Source: Sphingomonas mucosissima
Lineage (GTDB): Bacteria; Pseudomonadota; Alphaproteobacteria; Sphingomonadales; Sphingomonadaceae
Assembly (NCBI RefSeq): GCF_002197665.1
Contig: NZ_NBBJ01000001.1
Location: 1,240,001-1,304,000 of the forward strand
DNA length: 64,000 nt
Reading direction: 5' to 3'
Shown: piece by piece, positions 21,322 through 30,416 of the stretch
Numbering within the stretch: position 1 is the first letter of the stretch
Layout: every line of letters begins with the position of its first letter
The notes under the pieces: model-generated
Told to the model about the DNA's origin: nothing
The model's input: the letters and a program-made list of their open reading frames with translations, nothing else
Databases searched by the model: none
Translations under genes and position numbers: made by a program

Positions 21322-21366
21322 CGAATGTTGAGAAAGTTGAGACGCTGGCGCACTTGTCTCAACATT
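21322..21366. repeat. Inverted-repeat element, copy 1 of a 30-bp repeat
   Basis: 21322-21351 (read on the minus strand) matches 59939-59968 at 29 of 30 positions. Around it are nested perfect inverted repeats: GTTGAGAC (21336-21343) with GTCTCAAC (21356-21363), and AATGTTGAG (21324-21332) with CTCAACATT (21358-21366). On the minus strand it ends 9 nt before the sufS start codon. It lies in the 235-bp spacer between sufD and sufS. Its nature is unknown; a dispersed intergenic repeat is the simplest reading. Confidence 0.65.
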
Positions 21367-21547
21367 GGGGAAATCGGCATCATCGCGGGACGCTGACAGA
21401 GGACAGGCATGTAGGACAGTGCCGGGTGGCGCGGTGCGGGTACCACCTCGTTCGCCCCGAAGAACGTCAAGGAATGCCCGGCGAGCGATGCGCCTCCGAT
21501 CATTTCCTCGACTGCGCTCGGAACGAAGTGGGTGAGCGACCGAACCA

Positions 21548-22627
21548 TCAGTCGAGCGCCGCCTCGAGCCAGGCGTCGGCATCCGCCTCGAATGCCGCGC
21601 GCACGGTCTCATCCCCGATCCGCTCCAGCGCGTCCGCAACGAACGCACGGGTGAGGATCGCTTCGGCGCGCGCGCGCGGGATGCCGCGGCTTTGCATGTA
21701 GAACATCGCACGCTGGTCGAGTTCGCCAACGGTCGCACCATGCGCGCACTTCACGTCGTCGGCGAAGATTTCCAGCTCGGGCTTCAGGTTCACCGTCGCG
21801 GTGCGATCGAGCAGCAGGCCGCGCAGGCTCTGCTCGCCGTCGGTCTTCTGCGCATGACGCGCGACCTCGACCGCAGCGGCCAGGCTGACCTGCGACCGGT
21901 CCGCCGCCACCGCGCGCCACACCTGCCGCGACGCGCCGTTCGGCTTGGCATGGTTCACGCGAACCGCGCACTCTTGGCGTTGCTCGGCCGAGGTCAGCAA
22001 CGTGCCGCCATATTCGACGAATGCACCGTCACCGGCCATGGTCAGCTGCGCGTCGATCCGGCTCCCCTGCCCGCCCGCACCGAGGAAGACGGCAACAAGG
22101 CTCGCCGCCTCGCCGATCTCCGCCGCCTCGCGCAGCGACACGAAGCCGGCGGGCTGGAGCAGCCGCACCGAACGCATCAGCCGTGCGCCCTTGCCCAGCC
22201 GCGTGCGCGTGAAGCGGTTCTGCCAACCGGCACCAACGAACGTCTCCACCACCTCGGCAGCGGCATCCTCGGCAAGGACGATCTCCGACGGCACATGGTT
22301 CTGCCGACCAGTGGCGACGTGGACGATCTGCACGGGATCGGTGACAGCCTGCGCATCGAGATGGAGCGACCAGCCGGTGCCCGCAGCGCGGCGCCCGAGC
22401 GCGTGATCGTCCGCGGCAAGCGCGCCCACCGTCACGCGGTGAAGATCGCTGCGCGCTTCATCGAGCACACCATCGACGAACAGCAGCTTTGCGCCAAGCA
22501 AGTCGAGGAATTCCGCCTCGGGCGCCGCGACCGGGGCAAGCGCCGCAGCCGCGGCGAGACCGCCGAGGTCGGCCCAGCGCCATGCCTCCTCTCGGGCCGA
22601 GGGCAGATCAAGCACGGCGTCGCTCAC
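21548..22627 (-). CDS. sufD: Fe-S cluster assembly scaffold subunit SufD
   Basis: The protein has 359 residues. It forms the SufBCD scaffold with SufB and the SufC ATPase. The C-terminal core LKPELEIFADDVKCAHGATV, then GELDQRAMFYMQSRGIP, is diagnostic of the SufB/SufD family. It is shorter than E. coli SufD (423), mostly at the N-terminus, as expected for alphaproteobacteria. The start codon is GTG at 22627 and overlaps the sufC stop as GTGA. Confidence 0.94.
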   Translation of the reverse strand: MSDAVLDLPSAREEAWRWADLGGLAAAAALAPVAAPEAEFLDLLGAKLLFVDGVLDEARSDLHRVTVGALAADDHALGRRAAGTGWSLHLDAQAVTDPVQIVHVATGRQNHVPSEIVLAEDAAAEVVETFVGAGWQNRFTRTRLGKGARLMRSVRLLQPAGFVSLREAAEIGEAASLVAVFLGAGGQGSRIDAQLTMAGDGAFVEYGGTLLTSAEQRQECAVRVNHAKPNGASRQVWRAVAADRSQVSLAAAVEVARHAQKTDGEQSLRGLLLDRTATVNLKPELEIFADDVKCAHGATVGELDQRAMFYMQSRGIPRARAEAILTRAFVADALERIGDETVRAAFEADADAWLEAALD

Positions 22628-23373
22628 GCGGCGATCTCCGCATAGCCCTCACGCTCGAGCTGATGCGCGAGCTCCGCGCCGCCCGACCGGGTGATACGGC
22701 CATCGGCGAGGACGTGGACGAAGTCCGGCTTCACGTAATCGAGCAGGCGCTGGTAATGGGTGATCAGCAGCACGGCCTTGGTCGGCTGGCGCATGATGCG
22801 GTTGATCCCGTCGCCCACGATACGCAGCGCGTCGATGTCGAGGCCGCTGTCGGTCTCGTCGAGGATCGCGAACTTGGGATCGATGATGCCCATCTGCACC
22901 ATCTCGTTGCGCTTCTTCTCGCCGCCGGAAAAACCGACGTTAACCGGGCGCTTCAGCATCTCGGCGTCCATGTCGAGCTTCTTGGCTTCCTCACGGGCGA
23001 GCTTCAGGAACTCGCCGCCCGACAGCGGCTTCTCGCTGCGCACGGCGCGCTGGGCGTTCAAGCTCTCGCGCAGGAACTGGACGTTGGAGACGCCGGGGAT
23101 CTCGACCGGATATTGAAAGCCGAGGAACACGCCCGCGGCGGCGCGCTCATGCGGTTCGAGCTCAAGCAGGTCCTGCCCGTCGAACGTGATGCTGCCTTCC
23201 GTGACTTCATAGCCCGGTCGACCGCCCAGGACATAGCCGAGCGTCGACTTCCCGGCGCCGTTCGGTCCCATGATCGCGTGGATTTCGCCCGCGTTCACGG
23301 ACAGCGTGAGGCCCTTGAGGATCGGCTTGCCGTCGATCTCGGCGTGGAGGTTTTCGATTCTAAGCATAGTCAT
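22624..23373 (-). CDS. sufC: Fe-S assembly ATPase SufC
   Basis: The protein has 249 residues, the family length. It is an ABC-type ATPase that drives conformational change of SufB-SufD. Walker A is GPNGAGKST (about 37-45), the signature is FSGGEKKRNE (about 149-158), Walker B is FAILDETDSGLD and the H-loop is LLITHYQRLL. It is soluble and lacks membrane partners, in line with SufC rather than a transporter. The 133-bp gap upstream to sufB contains an inverted repeat. Confidence 0.96.
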   Translation of the reverse strand: MTMLRIENLHAEIDGKPILKGLTLSVNAGEIHAIMGPNGAGKSTLGYVLGGRPGYEVTEGSITFDGQDLLELEPHERAAAGVFLGFQYPVEIPGVSNVQFLRESLNAQRAVRSEKPLSGGEFLKLAREEAKKLDMDAEMLKRPVNVGFSGGEKKRNEMVQMGIIDPKFAILDETDSGLDIDALRIVGDGINRIMRQPTKAVLLITHYQRLLDYVKPDFVHVLADGRITRSGGAELAHQLEREGYAEIAA

Positions 23374-23413
23374 TCCGAAATGGAGGCGGTCGGAGCGGCC
23401 GACCCGATTGATT

Positions 23414-23490
23414 CGTCATTCCCGCGGAGGAAATCCATCTGTCCACCTGCGCTTGCGGCGCGATGGATTTCCGCCTGCGCGGGGATGACG
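23414..23490. repeat. Long imperfect inverted repeat (dispersed intergenic type)
   Basis: The left arm 23414-23439 begins CGTCATTCCCGCG and ends GGAAATCCATC. The right arm 23462-23490 is its reverse complement with few differences and a 3-nt indel, and the loop is about 22 nt. Elements with the core GTCATTCCCGCG...ATCCATC are widespread intergenic repeats in sphingomonads (from memory). It lies between sufB and sufC and would form a strong hairpin in the operon transcript, with no T-run for termination. Confidence 0.7.
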
Positions 23491-23506
23491 GATGAGCGTA
23501 GAGCGG

Positions 23507-24970
<1,464 letters not shown>

Positions 24971-24971
24971 G

Positions 24972-25439
24972 TCAGGCATCCACTTTCATATCGGTGGTGG
25001 CGCGTTCCTCGGCAGCCGAGGGAACGAGCGGCGTGGTGGCGGCGAGTTGCATGAGCGTGACGCCCGCAAGCGCGCCGCGCACCGCATTGTTCACGACCGC
25101 CCAATGCGGCTTGACGCGGCAGCTGCCGTCGAGCGCGCAATCATGCTGCGCTGTGTCGACGCAGGTGGTGAGCGCGATCGGCCCCTCCACCGCCTCGATG
25201 ATATCGGCCAGCGTGATCGTCGCCGGCGGGCGCGACAGGCGAAAGCCGCCGCCGGTGCCGCGCGTGCTTTCGATCAATCCGGCGGAGGAGAGCCGGCTCA
25301 CCAGCTTCTGCGCGGTCGGGAGCGGCACGCCCGTCTCCTGCGCCAGGCCAGTCGCATTGACGCGCGCCAGCCCGCCGCAATGGCGCGCCGCGGCCGTCAT
25401 CATGACGACGGCATAATCGGCAAGGCTGGACAGGCGCAT
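24972..25439 (-). CDS. Rrf2 family Fe-S-sensing regulator of the suf operon
   Basis: The protein has 155 residues from the ATG at 25439 ([14 protein letters not shown], typical of the family); a TTG 18 bp upstream is open but unsupported. A winged helix-turn-helix ([20 protein letters not shown], about 32-51) is followed by [15 protein letters not shown] (about 106-120). These three cysteines ligate an Fe-S cluster in IscR/SufR-type proteins. It heads the suf operon, so it most likely represses or activates suf according to Fe-S status. Whether to call it IscR or SufR cannot be decided here. Confidence 0.92.
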   Translation of the reverse strand: MRLSSLADYAVVMMTAAARHCGGLARVNATGLAQETGVPLPTAQKLVSRLSSAGLIESTRGTGGGFRLSRPPATITLADIIEAVEGPIALTTCVDTAQHDCALDGSCRVKPHWAVVNNAVRGALAGVTLMQLAATTPLVPSAAEERATTDMKVDA

Positions 25440-25452
25440 ATTGCGAGCGGTT

Positions 25453-25480
25453 CTCAAATCGGACTAAATCGTTCTGATTG
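25453..25480 (-). promoter_or_regulatory. Candidate Rrf2/IscR-type operator of the suf operon
   Basis: Read leftward, 25480-25453 is AGAACGATTTAGTCCGATTT in a TGAGA context, with GATTT repeated at 10-bp spacing (core 25456-25470). It lies 14-41 bp upstream of the regulator's start codon. The position and AT-rich core fit autoregulation by an Rrf2-family protein. I could not confirm a consensus, and no clear -35/-10 pair is resolved. Confidence 0.35.
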
Positions 25481-25582
25481 CCAAATGGGCGCGCGGAGCC
25501 CGGAAATCAACCAGCGATTTTGCGCGTGCGAACGGCACCCGCGCCCTTGATCTCGGGGGCGGATCGGGGGCACCGCGGGCCC

Positions 25583-26611
25583 ATGAGCTTTCCGATGCGC
25601 CCCGCCCTGTTCGCCCTCGATGCCGAACGTGCCCATCGCCTGACCATCAGGGGTCTGGCGCTATGGGGCCGGATGGGTGCGCCCGGCGGCCAATCCGTGT
25701 CCGATCCCATCCTGGCGACCACCGTTGCGGGGCTGAACTTCGCCAACCCGCTCGGCGTCGCGGCCGGCATCGACAAGGATGGCGAAGCCGTAACCGGGCT
25801 GCACGCGCTCGGCTTTGGCGCGGTCGAGGTGGGCACGCTCACCCCGCTGCCCCAGCCCGGCAATCCCAAGCCGCGCCTCTTCCGGCTGGTCGAGGATCAG
25901 GCCGTGATAAACCGCATGGGCTTCAACAATGGCGGGCTGGGCGCGGCGTTACCCCGGTTGCCGGCCAAGCGCCGAGGGGTGCTCGGCCTCAACGTTGGCG
26001 CCAACAAGGACGCGGCCGATCGCGTCGCCGATTATGTGGCCGGCGTCTTCGCGGCGGCCCGCGTCGCCGATTATGTCACGATCAACGTCAGCTCCCCCAA
26101 CACACCGGGGCTCCGCGATCTCCAGCACGGCAGCGCCCTGCGCGATCTGCTCGCTGCCACCCGCAATGCTGCCGGCGTGCGACCGTTGTTCCTGAAGGTC
26201 GCGCCTGATCTGGAGGCAGCGGCGATCGACGACATTGCCCGCGCCGTGATCGACAACAAACTCGACGCGCTGATCGTCGGCAACACCACCATCTCGCGTC
26301 CGCCGCTCTCATCCGCGCACCGCGAGGAAGCGGGCGGCTTGTCTGGTGCGCCGCTCACCGCGCTTGCACGGCAAAAGCTTGGCGAGTTCCGCGCAGCAAC
26401 AGGCGGCGCGATCCCGCTGATCGCGGTCGGCGGCATCGGCAGCGGGGCGGAGGCCTATGCCCGCATTCGCGCGGGGGCGAGCCTGGTCCAGCTCTACAGC
26501 GCGATGGTCTATGCCGGACCTGGCCTGCCCGTGCGCATCCTCAGCGATCTGGCCAGTCTGCTCCGCCGGGACGGCTATGGCTCGATAACCGAGGCTGTCG
26601 GCGCCGGTTGA
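25583..26611 (+). CDS. pyrD: Dihydroorotate dehydrogenase (quinone), class 2
   Basis: The protein has 342 residues from the ATG at 25583 (E. coli PyrD is 336). It oxidises dihydroorotate to orotate in pyrimidine synthesis and passes electrons to membrane quinone. NPLGVAAGIDKDGEA binds FMN, NRMGFNNGG is a class 2 marker, and NVSSPNTPGLRDLQ includes the catalytic-base Ser region. VGGIGSGAEAYARIRAGASL closes the FMN phosphate site. The N-terminal helix (MRPALFALDAERAHRLTIRG) is the membrane-associating segment of class 2 enzymes. It is divergent from the suf operon. Confidence 0.95.
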   Translation: MSFPMRPALFALDAERAHRLTIRGLALWGRMGAPGGQSVSDPILATTVAGLNFANPLGVAAGIDKDGEAVTGLHALGFGAVEVGTLTPLPQPGNPKPRLFRLVEDQAVINRMGFNNGGLGAALPRLPAKRRGVLGLNVGANKDAADRVADYVAGVFAAARVADYVTINVSSPNTPGLRDLQHGSALRDLLAATRNAAGVRPLFLKVAPDLEAAAIDDIARAVIDNKLDALIVGNTTISRPPLSSAHREEAGGLSGAPLTALARQKLGEFRAATGGAIPLIAVGGIGSGAEAYARIRAGASLVQLYSAMVYAGPGLPVRILSDLASLLRRDGYGSITEAVGAG

Positions 26612-26643
26612 CGCGCGCGAAGGCGCCGATAGGGTCCGCGGCC

Positions 26644-28386
26644 ATGAAGAACCTGCTGGCGCTCACCGCCCTGCTCGCCCCCATCGCTCTCGTCGCGCCG
26701 CGCGCCGCGGAGGCGCAGGGAATGGTAACCTCCGCCGATCCGCGCGCGACAGAAGCCGGCCTTGAAATCCTGAACGCCGGCGGGACCGCTGCGGACGCAG
26801 CCGTGGCCATGATGCTGGCGCTGACGGTGGTGGAGCCGCAATCGAGCGGCATCGGCGGCGGCGGCTTCATGCTGCATCAATCGGGCGGCGGCCCGCTGGA
26901 AACGATCGACGGACGCGAGAAGGCGCCGGCCGCCGCCACGCCGCAGCGCTTCCTGGGCGCAGACGGTAAGCCGCTGCCGTACATCCAGGCATTCCCCGGC
27001 GGAAAGTCGGTCGGCGTGCCCGGCAACATCCGGCTTGCCGCGCTGGCCAACAAGAAATGGGGCAAGCTGCGCTGGAAGGCCCTGTTCGCCCCCGCCATTC
27101 GGCTCGCCGAGGGCGGCTATCCCGTGACCCGCCCGCTTGCTGCTGCCAGTGCGAACCTCGCTCCGTTGTGGGGCGGCGGCAGCACCGCGGTAGCCGGCCC
27201 GGAAGGCGGCACCTCGACCGGCACCGGCGCAGCGGCTGGCCGCTTCCCCGACGCAGCCGCGCTCTACACGCGCAACGGCAAGCCGCTGGTCGAGGGTGAG
27301 ACGGTCAAAAACCCGGCCCTAGGCAAGCTGCTGCGCCAGATCGCGGCCAAGGGACCGGACGCGTTCTACAAGGGGCAGAACGCAAAGGCGCTGATCAAGG
27401 TGGTCACGGCCACGAAGATCGCGCCCAGCGATATGACGCTGGCCGATCTGGCCGCCTATCAGGCCAAGGAACGTCCGCCAGTTTGCGGCACGTACCGCAG
27501 CTACAAGATCTGCGGAATGGCGCCGCCGTCGTCCGGCGCAACCACCGTGCTCCAGATCCTTGGCATGCTTGAGCGGTTTGACCTTGCCAAGCTGGGTAAG
27601 GATTCGCCGGTCGCCTGGCACCTCATCGGCGAGGCAATGCAGCTCGCTTACGCCGACCGTGAGATGTATCTTGGCGATGCGGACTTCGTCGACGTGCCGG
27701 TCGCTGGGCTGATCGACAAGGGCTACATCGCGCAAAGGTCAGGCCTGATCTCGCAAACGCGCGCGCTTGGGACGTATCAGCCGGGCACGCCCCCGGGCGC
27801 CAAGCCGCGCACCTTTGCGCCGCAAGCAGAAGTGCCCGGCACGACTCACTTCGTCGCTGTGGACGGCAAGGGCGATATTGTCGCCATGACGTCCACCATC
27901 GAGGGGCCGTTCGGCAGCCAGCTGATCGCCAACGGCTTCGCGCTGAACAACGAGCTGACCGACTTCAGCCTGGCGCCCGAGCAGAATGGCGCCCCGGTGG
28001 CCAATCGGGTGCAGGGCGGCAAGCGGCCGCTGTCGTCCATGGCCCCGACGATCGTCTATGACGCGAGCGGTGCCCCGATCTTCACCGTCGGTGCGGCGGG
28101 CGGCAAGACGATCCTGATGCAAGTGACGAAGGCGATCATCGCGCATCTCGACTGGAAGCTGCCGGCGCGCGAGGCGCTCGGCCTCGGGCTGATCTATTTC
28201 AACAAAGACGGCCTCGTGCTGGAACAGGGCACCAGCCTGCCTGCGATGAAGCCGGCGCTCGAGGCGATGGGCCACAAGGTGTCGGTCGCGCGGCTCGGGC
28301 TGAAGGCCAATGCCGCCGAAAAGACGGCAACCGGCTGGGTCGGCGCGCCGGACCCGCGCAGCGTGGGCACCGCGCTCAACCAATAA
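26644..28386 (+). CDS. ggt: Gamma-glutamyltransferase
   Basis: The protein has 580 residues, equal to E. coli Ggt. The signal peptide is MKNLLALTALLAPIALVAPR, then AAEAQG, indicating periplasmic location. The enzyme hydrolyses or transfers the gamma-glutamyl group of glutathione after autocleavage into two subunits. GTTHFVAVDGKGDIVAMTST carries the nucleophile Thr that starts the small subunit, and SSGIGGGGFML is the conserved N-terminal block. It starts 32 bp after the pyrD stop in the same direction. Confidence 0.94.
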   Translation: MKNLLALTALLAPIALVAPRAAEAQGMVTSADPRATEAGLEILNAGGTAADAAVAMMLALTVVEPQSSGIGGGGFMLHQSGGGPLETIDGREKAPAAATPQRFLGADGKPLPYIQAFPGGKSVGVPGNIRLAALANKKWGKLRWKALFAPAIRLAEGGYPVTRPLAAASANLAPLWGGGSTAVAGPEGGTSTGTGAAAGRFPDAAALYTRNGKPLVEGETVKNPALGKLLRQIAAKGPDAFYKGQNAKALIKVVTATKIAPSDMTLADLAAYQAKERPPVCGTYRSYKICGMAPPSSGATTVLQILGMLERFDLAKLGKDSPVAWHLIGEAMQLAYADREMYLGDADFVDVPVAGLIDKGYIAQRSGLISQTRALGTYQPGTPPGAKPRTFAPQAEVPGTTHFVAVDGKGDIVAMTSTIEGPFGSQLIANGFALNNELTDFSLAPEQNGAPVANRVQGGKRPLSSMAPTIVYDASGAPIFTVGAAGGKTILMQVTKAIIAHLDWKLPAREALGLGLIYFNKDGLVLEQGTSLPAMKPALEAMGHKVSVARLGLKANAAEKTATGWVGAPDPRSVGTALNQ

Positions 28387-28419
28387 GACCCCGCAACAGA
28401 CGGATCGACGGAGAGGATC

Positions 28420-30213
28420 ATGGCGCCACGCCAGCTCGAGCATTTTCCCAATCTGGTCACGATGTTCTTCATCCGTGCGGAGGAGAAGGGCAACGCGCCG
28501 TTTCTCTGGACCAAGCGGGATGGTGCTTGGCAAGCGATCAGCTGGGCAGAAGCCGCCCGCCAGGTGGCCAGCCTGACCACGGCGCTGAAGTCGCTCGGGT
28601 TGAACCCGGGTGACCGGGTGATGCTGGTAAGTGAGAACCGGCCAGAATGGTGCATCAGCGATCTGGCGATCATGGCCGCGGGCTGCGTTACGGTGCCGAC
28701 CTACATCACCAATACCGAGCGCGACCACGCGCACATCATCGAGAACTCGGGTGCACGGGCCGTGATCGTGTCGACCCAGAAGCTGGCCGATACATTGCTG
28801 AAGGCGGTGCTGCGCACCACCCATATCGAGACGGTGATCGCAATCGATCCGCTCCGCCCTCGCCCGTCGGGCGTGCGCAGCTGCAGCTGGGTCGAGCTGA
28901 TCAAGGACCACGATACCCCGCCGGCGGTGATCGCTGCAGGCGCGAGCTTCGGACGGAACGACACCGCCTGCATTATCTACACGTCCGGCACCGGCGGTGC
29001 CCCGCGGGGCGTGATGCAGCATCATGGCGCCATCCTCCACAACATCGGCGGTTGTGCCGATGTGATCTCGGAGGACATGAGCTGGGGCGACGAGGTGTTC
29101 CTGTCCTTCCTCCCGCTCAGCCACGCTTATGAGCATACGGGCGGGCAGATGCTGCCGATCGCGATGGGCGGGCAGATCTATTACGCGGAGGGGCTGGAGA
29201 AGCTGGCCGCCAACATGGAAGAGGTGCGGCCCACCATCATGTTCGTCGTGCCGCGCCTCTTCGAGGTGCTGCGCGTTCGGATCAGCAAGACGATCGAGAA
29301 GCAGGGCGGCTTTTCGCAAAAGCTGTTGGGTGCTGCGCTCGACATTGGCGCGAAGCGGCACGCGGGCACGCTGAGGCTCGCGGACCGGCCAAAGGCCCTG
29401 ATCGTCGATGCCGTCTTCAAGCCCAAGATCGCCAAGAAGTTCGGCGGCCGCCTGAAGGCAATGGTGTCGGGCGGCGCGCCGCTGACGCCCGAAGTCGGCG
29501 TTTTCTTCCAATCGCTGGGCGTCACCTTCCTGCAAGGCTATGGCCAGACCGAGGCGGGACCGGTTGTTTCATGCAACCGCCCGAAGGTGGGCGTCACCGT
29601 CGACAGCGTCGGCCCGCCCTTGCCCAAGACGGAAGTGAGGATCGCCGAGGATGGCGAGATCCTGGTGCGCGGCGAGCTCGTGATGCACGGCTATTGGCGC
29701 AACCCTACGGAAACGGCGCGCGTGCTGCAGGACGGCTGGCTGCACACCGGCGACATCGGCGTGATCGATGACGCAGGGCGGATCAAGATCACCGATCGCA
29801 AGAAGGATCTGATCATCAACGATAAGGGCGACAATGTCGCTCCGCAAAAGGTGGAGGGCATGCTGACGCTTCAGCCCGAAATCATGCAGGCGATGATCGC
29901 CGGGGATCGCCGGCCGCATATGGTGGCGGTGATCGTGCCTGATCCCGATTGGACGCGCGAATTTTGTGCGGCCAAGGGCTTGAAGAACGATCCGGCCGCT
30001 CTCGCCCAGGATGCCGAGTATCGCGCAGCGATCGGCCAGGCCGTGGAACGGACGAACAAGGACCTGTCGATCACCGAACGGGTGCGCCGCTTCATCCTGG
30101 CCGATGAGCCGTTTACGATCGAAAACGAGCAGCTGACGCCCAGCCTGAAGATCCGCCGCCATGTGCTGCGCAAGGTGTACGGCGAGCGACTGGAAGCACT
30201 TTACAAAGGGTGA
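28420..30213 (+). CDS. Long-chain fatty acyl-CoA synthetase (AMP-forming)
   Basis: The protein has 597 residues. It belongs to the ANL superfamily and activates fatty acids as acyl-AMP, then acyl-CoA. The P-loop IIYTSGTGGAPRGVMQHH (about 186-203), GYGQTEAGPVV, GWLHTGDIGVIDDAG and the C-terminal ITDRKKDLIINDKGDN are intact. Size and motifs match FAA1-type long-chain synthetases that feed beta-oxidation or lipid synthesis. GGAGAGG lies just upstream of the ATG. It follows ggt by 33 bp and may share its transcript. Confidence 0.92.
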   Translation: MAPRQLEHFPNLVTMFFIRAEEKGNAPFLWTKRDGAWQAISWAEAARQVASLTTALKSLGLNPGDRVMLVSENRPEWCISDLAIMAAGCVTVPTYITNTERDHAHIIENSGARAVIVSTQKLADTLLKAVLRTTHIETVIAIDPLRPRPSGVRSCSWVELIKDHDTPPAVIAAGASFGRNDTACIIYTSGTGGAPRGVMQHHGAILHNIGGCADVISEDMSWGDEVFLSFLPLSHAYEHTGGQMLPIAMGGQIYYAEGLEKLAANMEEVRPTIMFVVPRLFEVLRVRISKTIEKQGGFSQKLLGAALDIGAKRHAGTLRLADRPKALIVDAVFKPKIAKKFGGRLKAMVSGGAPLTPEVGVFFQSLGVTFLQGYGQTEAGPVVSCNRPKVGVTVDSVGPPLPKTEVRIAEDGEILVRGELVMHGYWRNPTETARVLQDGWLHTGDIGVIDDAGRIKITDRKKDLIINDKGDNVAPQKVEGMLTLQPEIMQAMIAGDRRPHMVAVIVPDPDWTREFCAAKGLKNDPAALAQDAEYRAAIGQAVERTNKDLSITERVRRFILADEPFTIENEQLTPSLKIRRHVLRKVYGERLEALYKG

Positions 30214-30416
30214 CCCGGCGCGAGCACGGGTCAGCGTGGAGATGTGGTGATTTCTGCCGCGTTGCTACGGACGCCAGCGTCACTCCGTCCTGCCAATCGT
30301 AGGACACTACCTTGCCGGGCCGGGTCGCTCGCGATGGGCGACCGACTAGACGACGGGGCACCGCGTCAACGGAAGCCACCAGCGCCACTCGGCGGCGCTC
30401 GTGGACTCCGTTGGCG

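Noticed and set aside
27739..29535. Open frame of about 600 codons on the minus strand
   Set aside because: It is antisense to ggt and the acyl-CoA synthetase, both with intact catalytic motifs, and has no recognisable domain.
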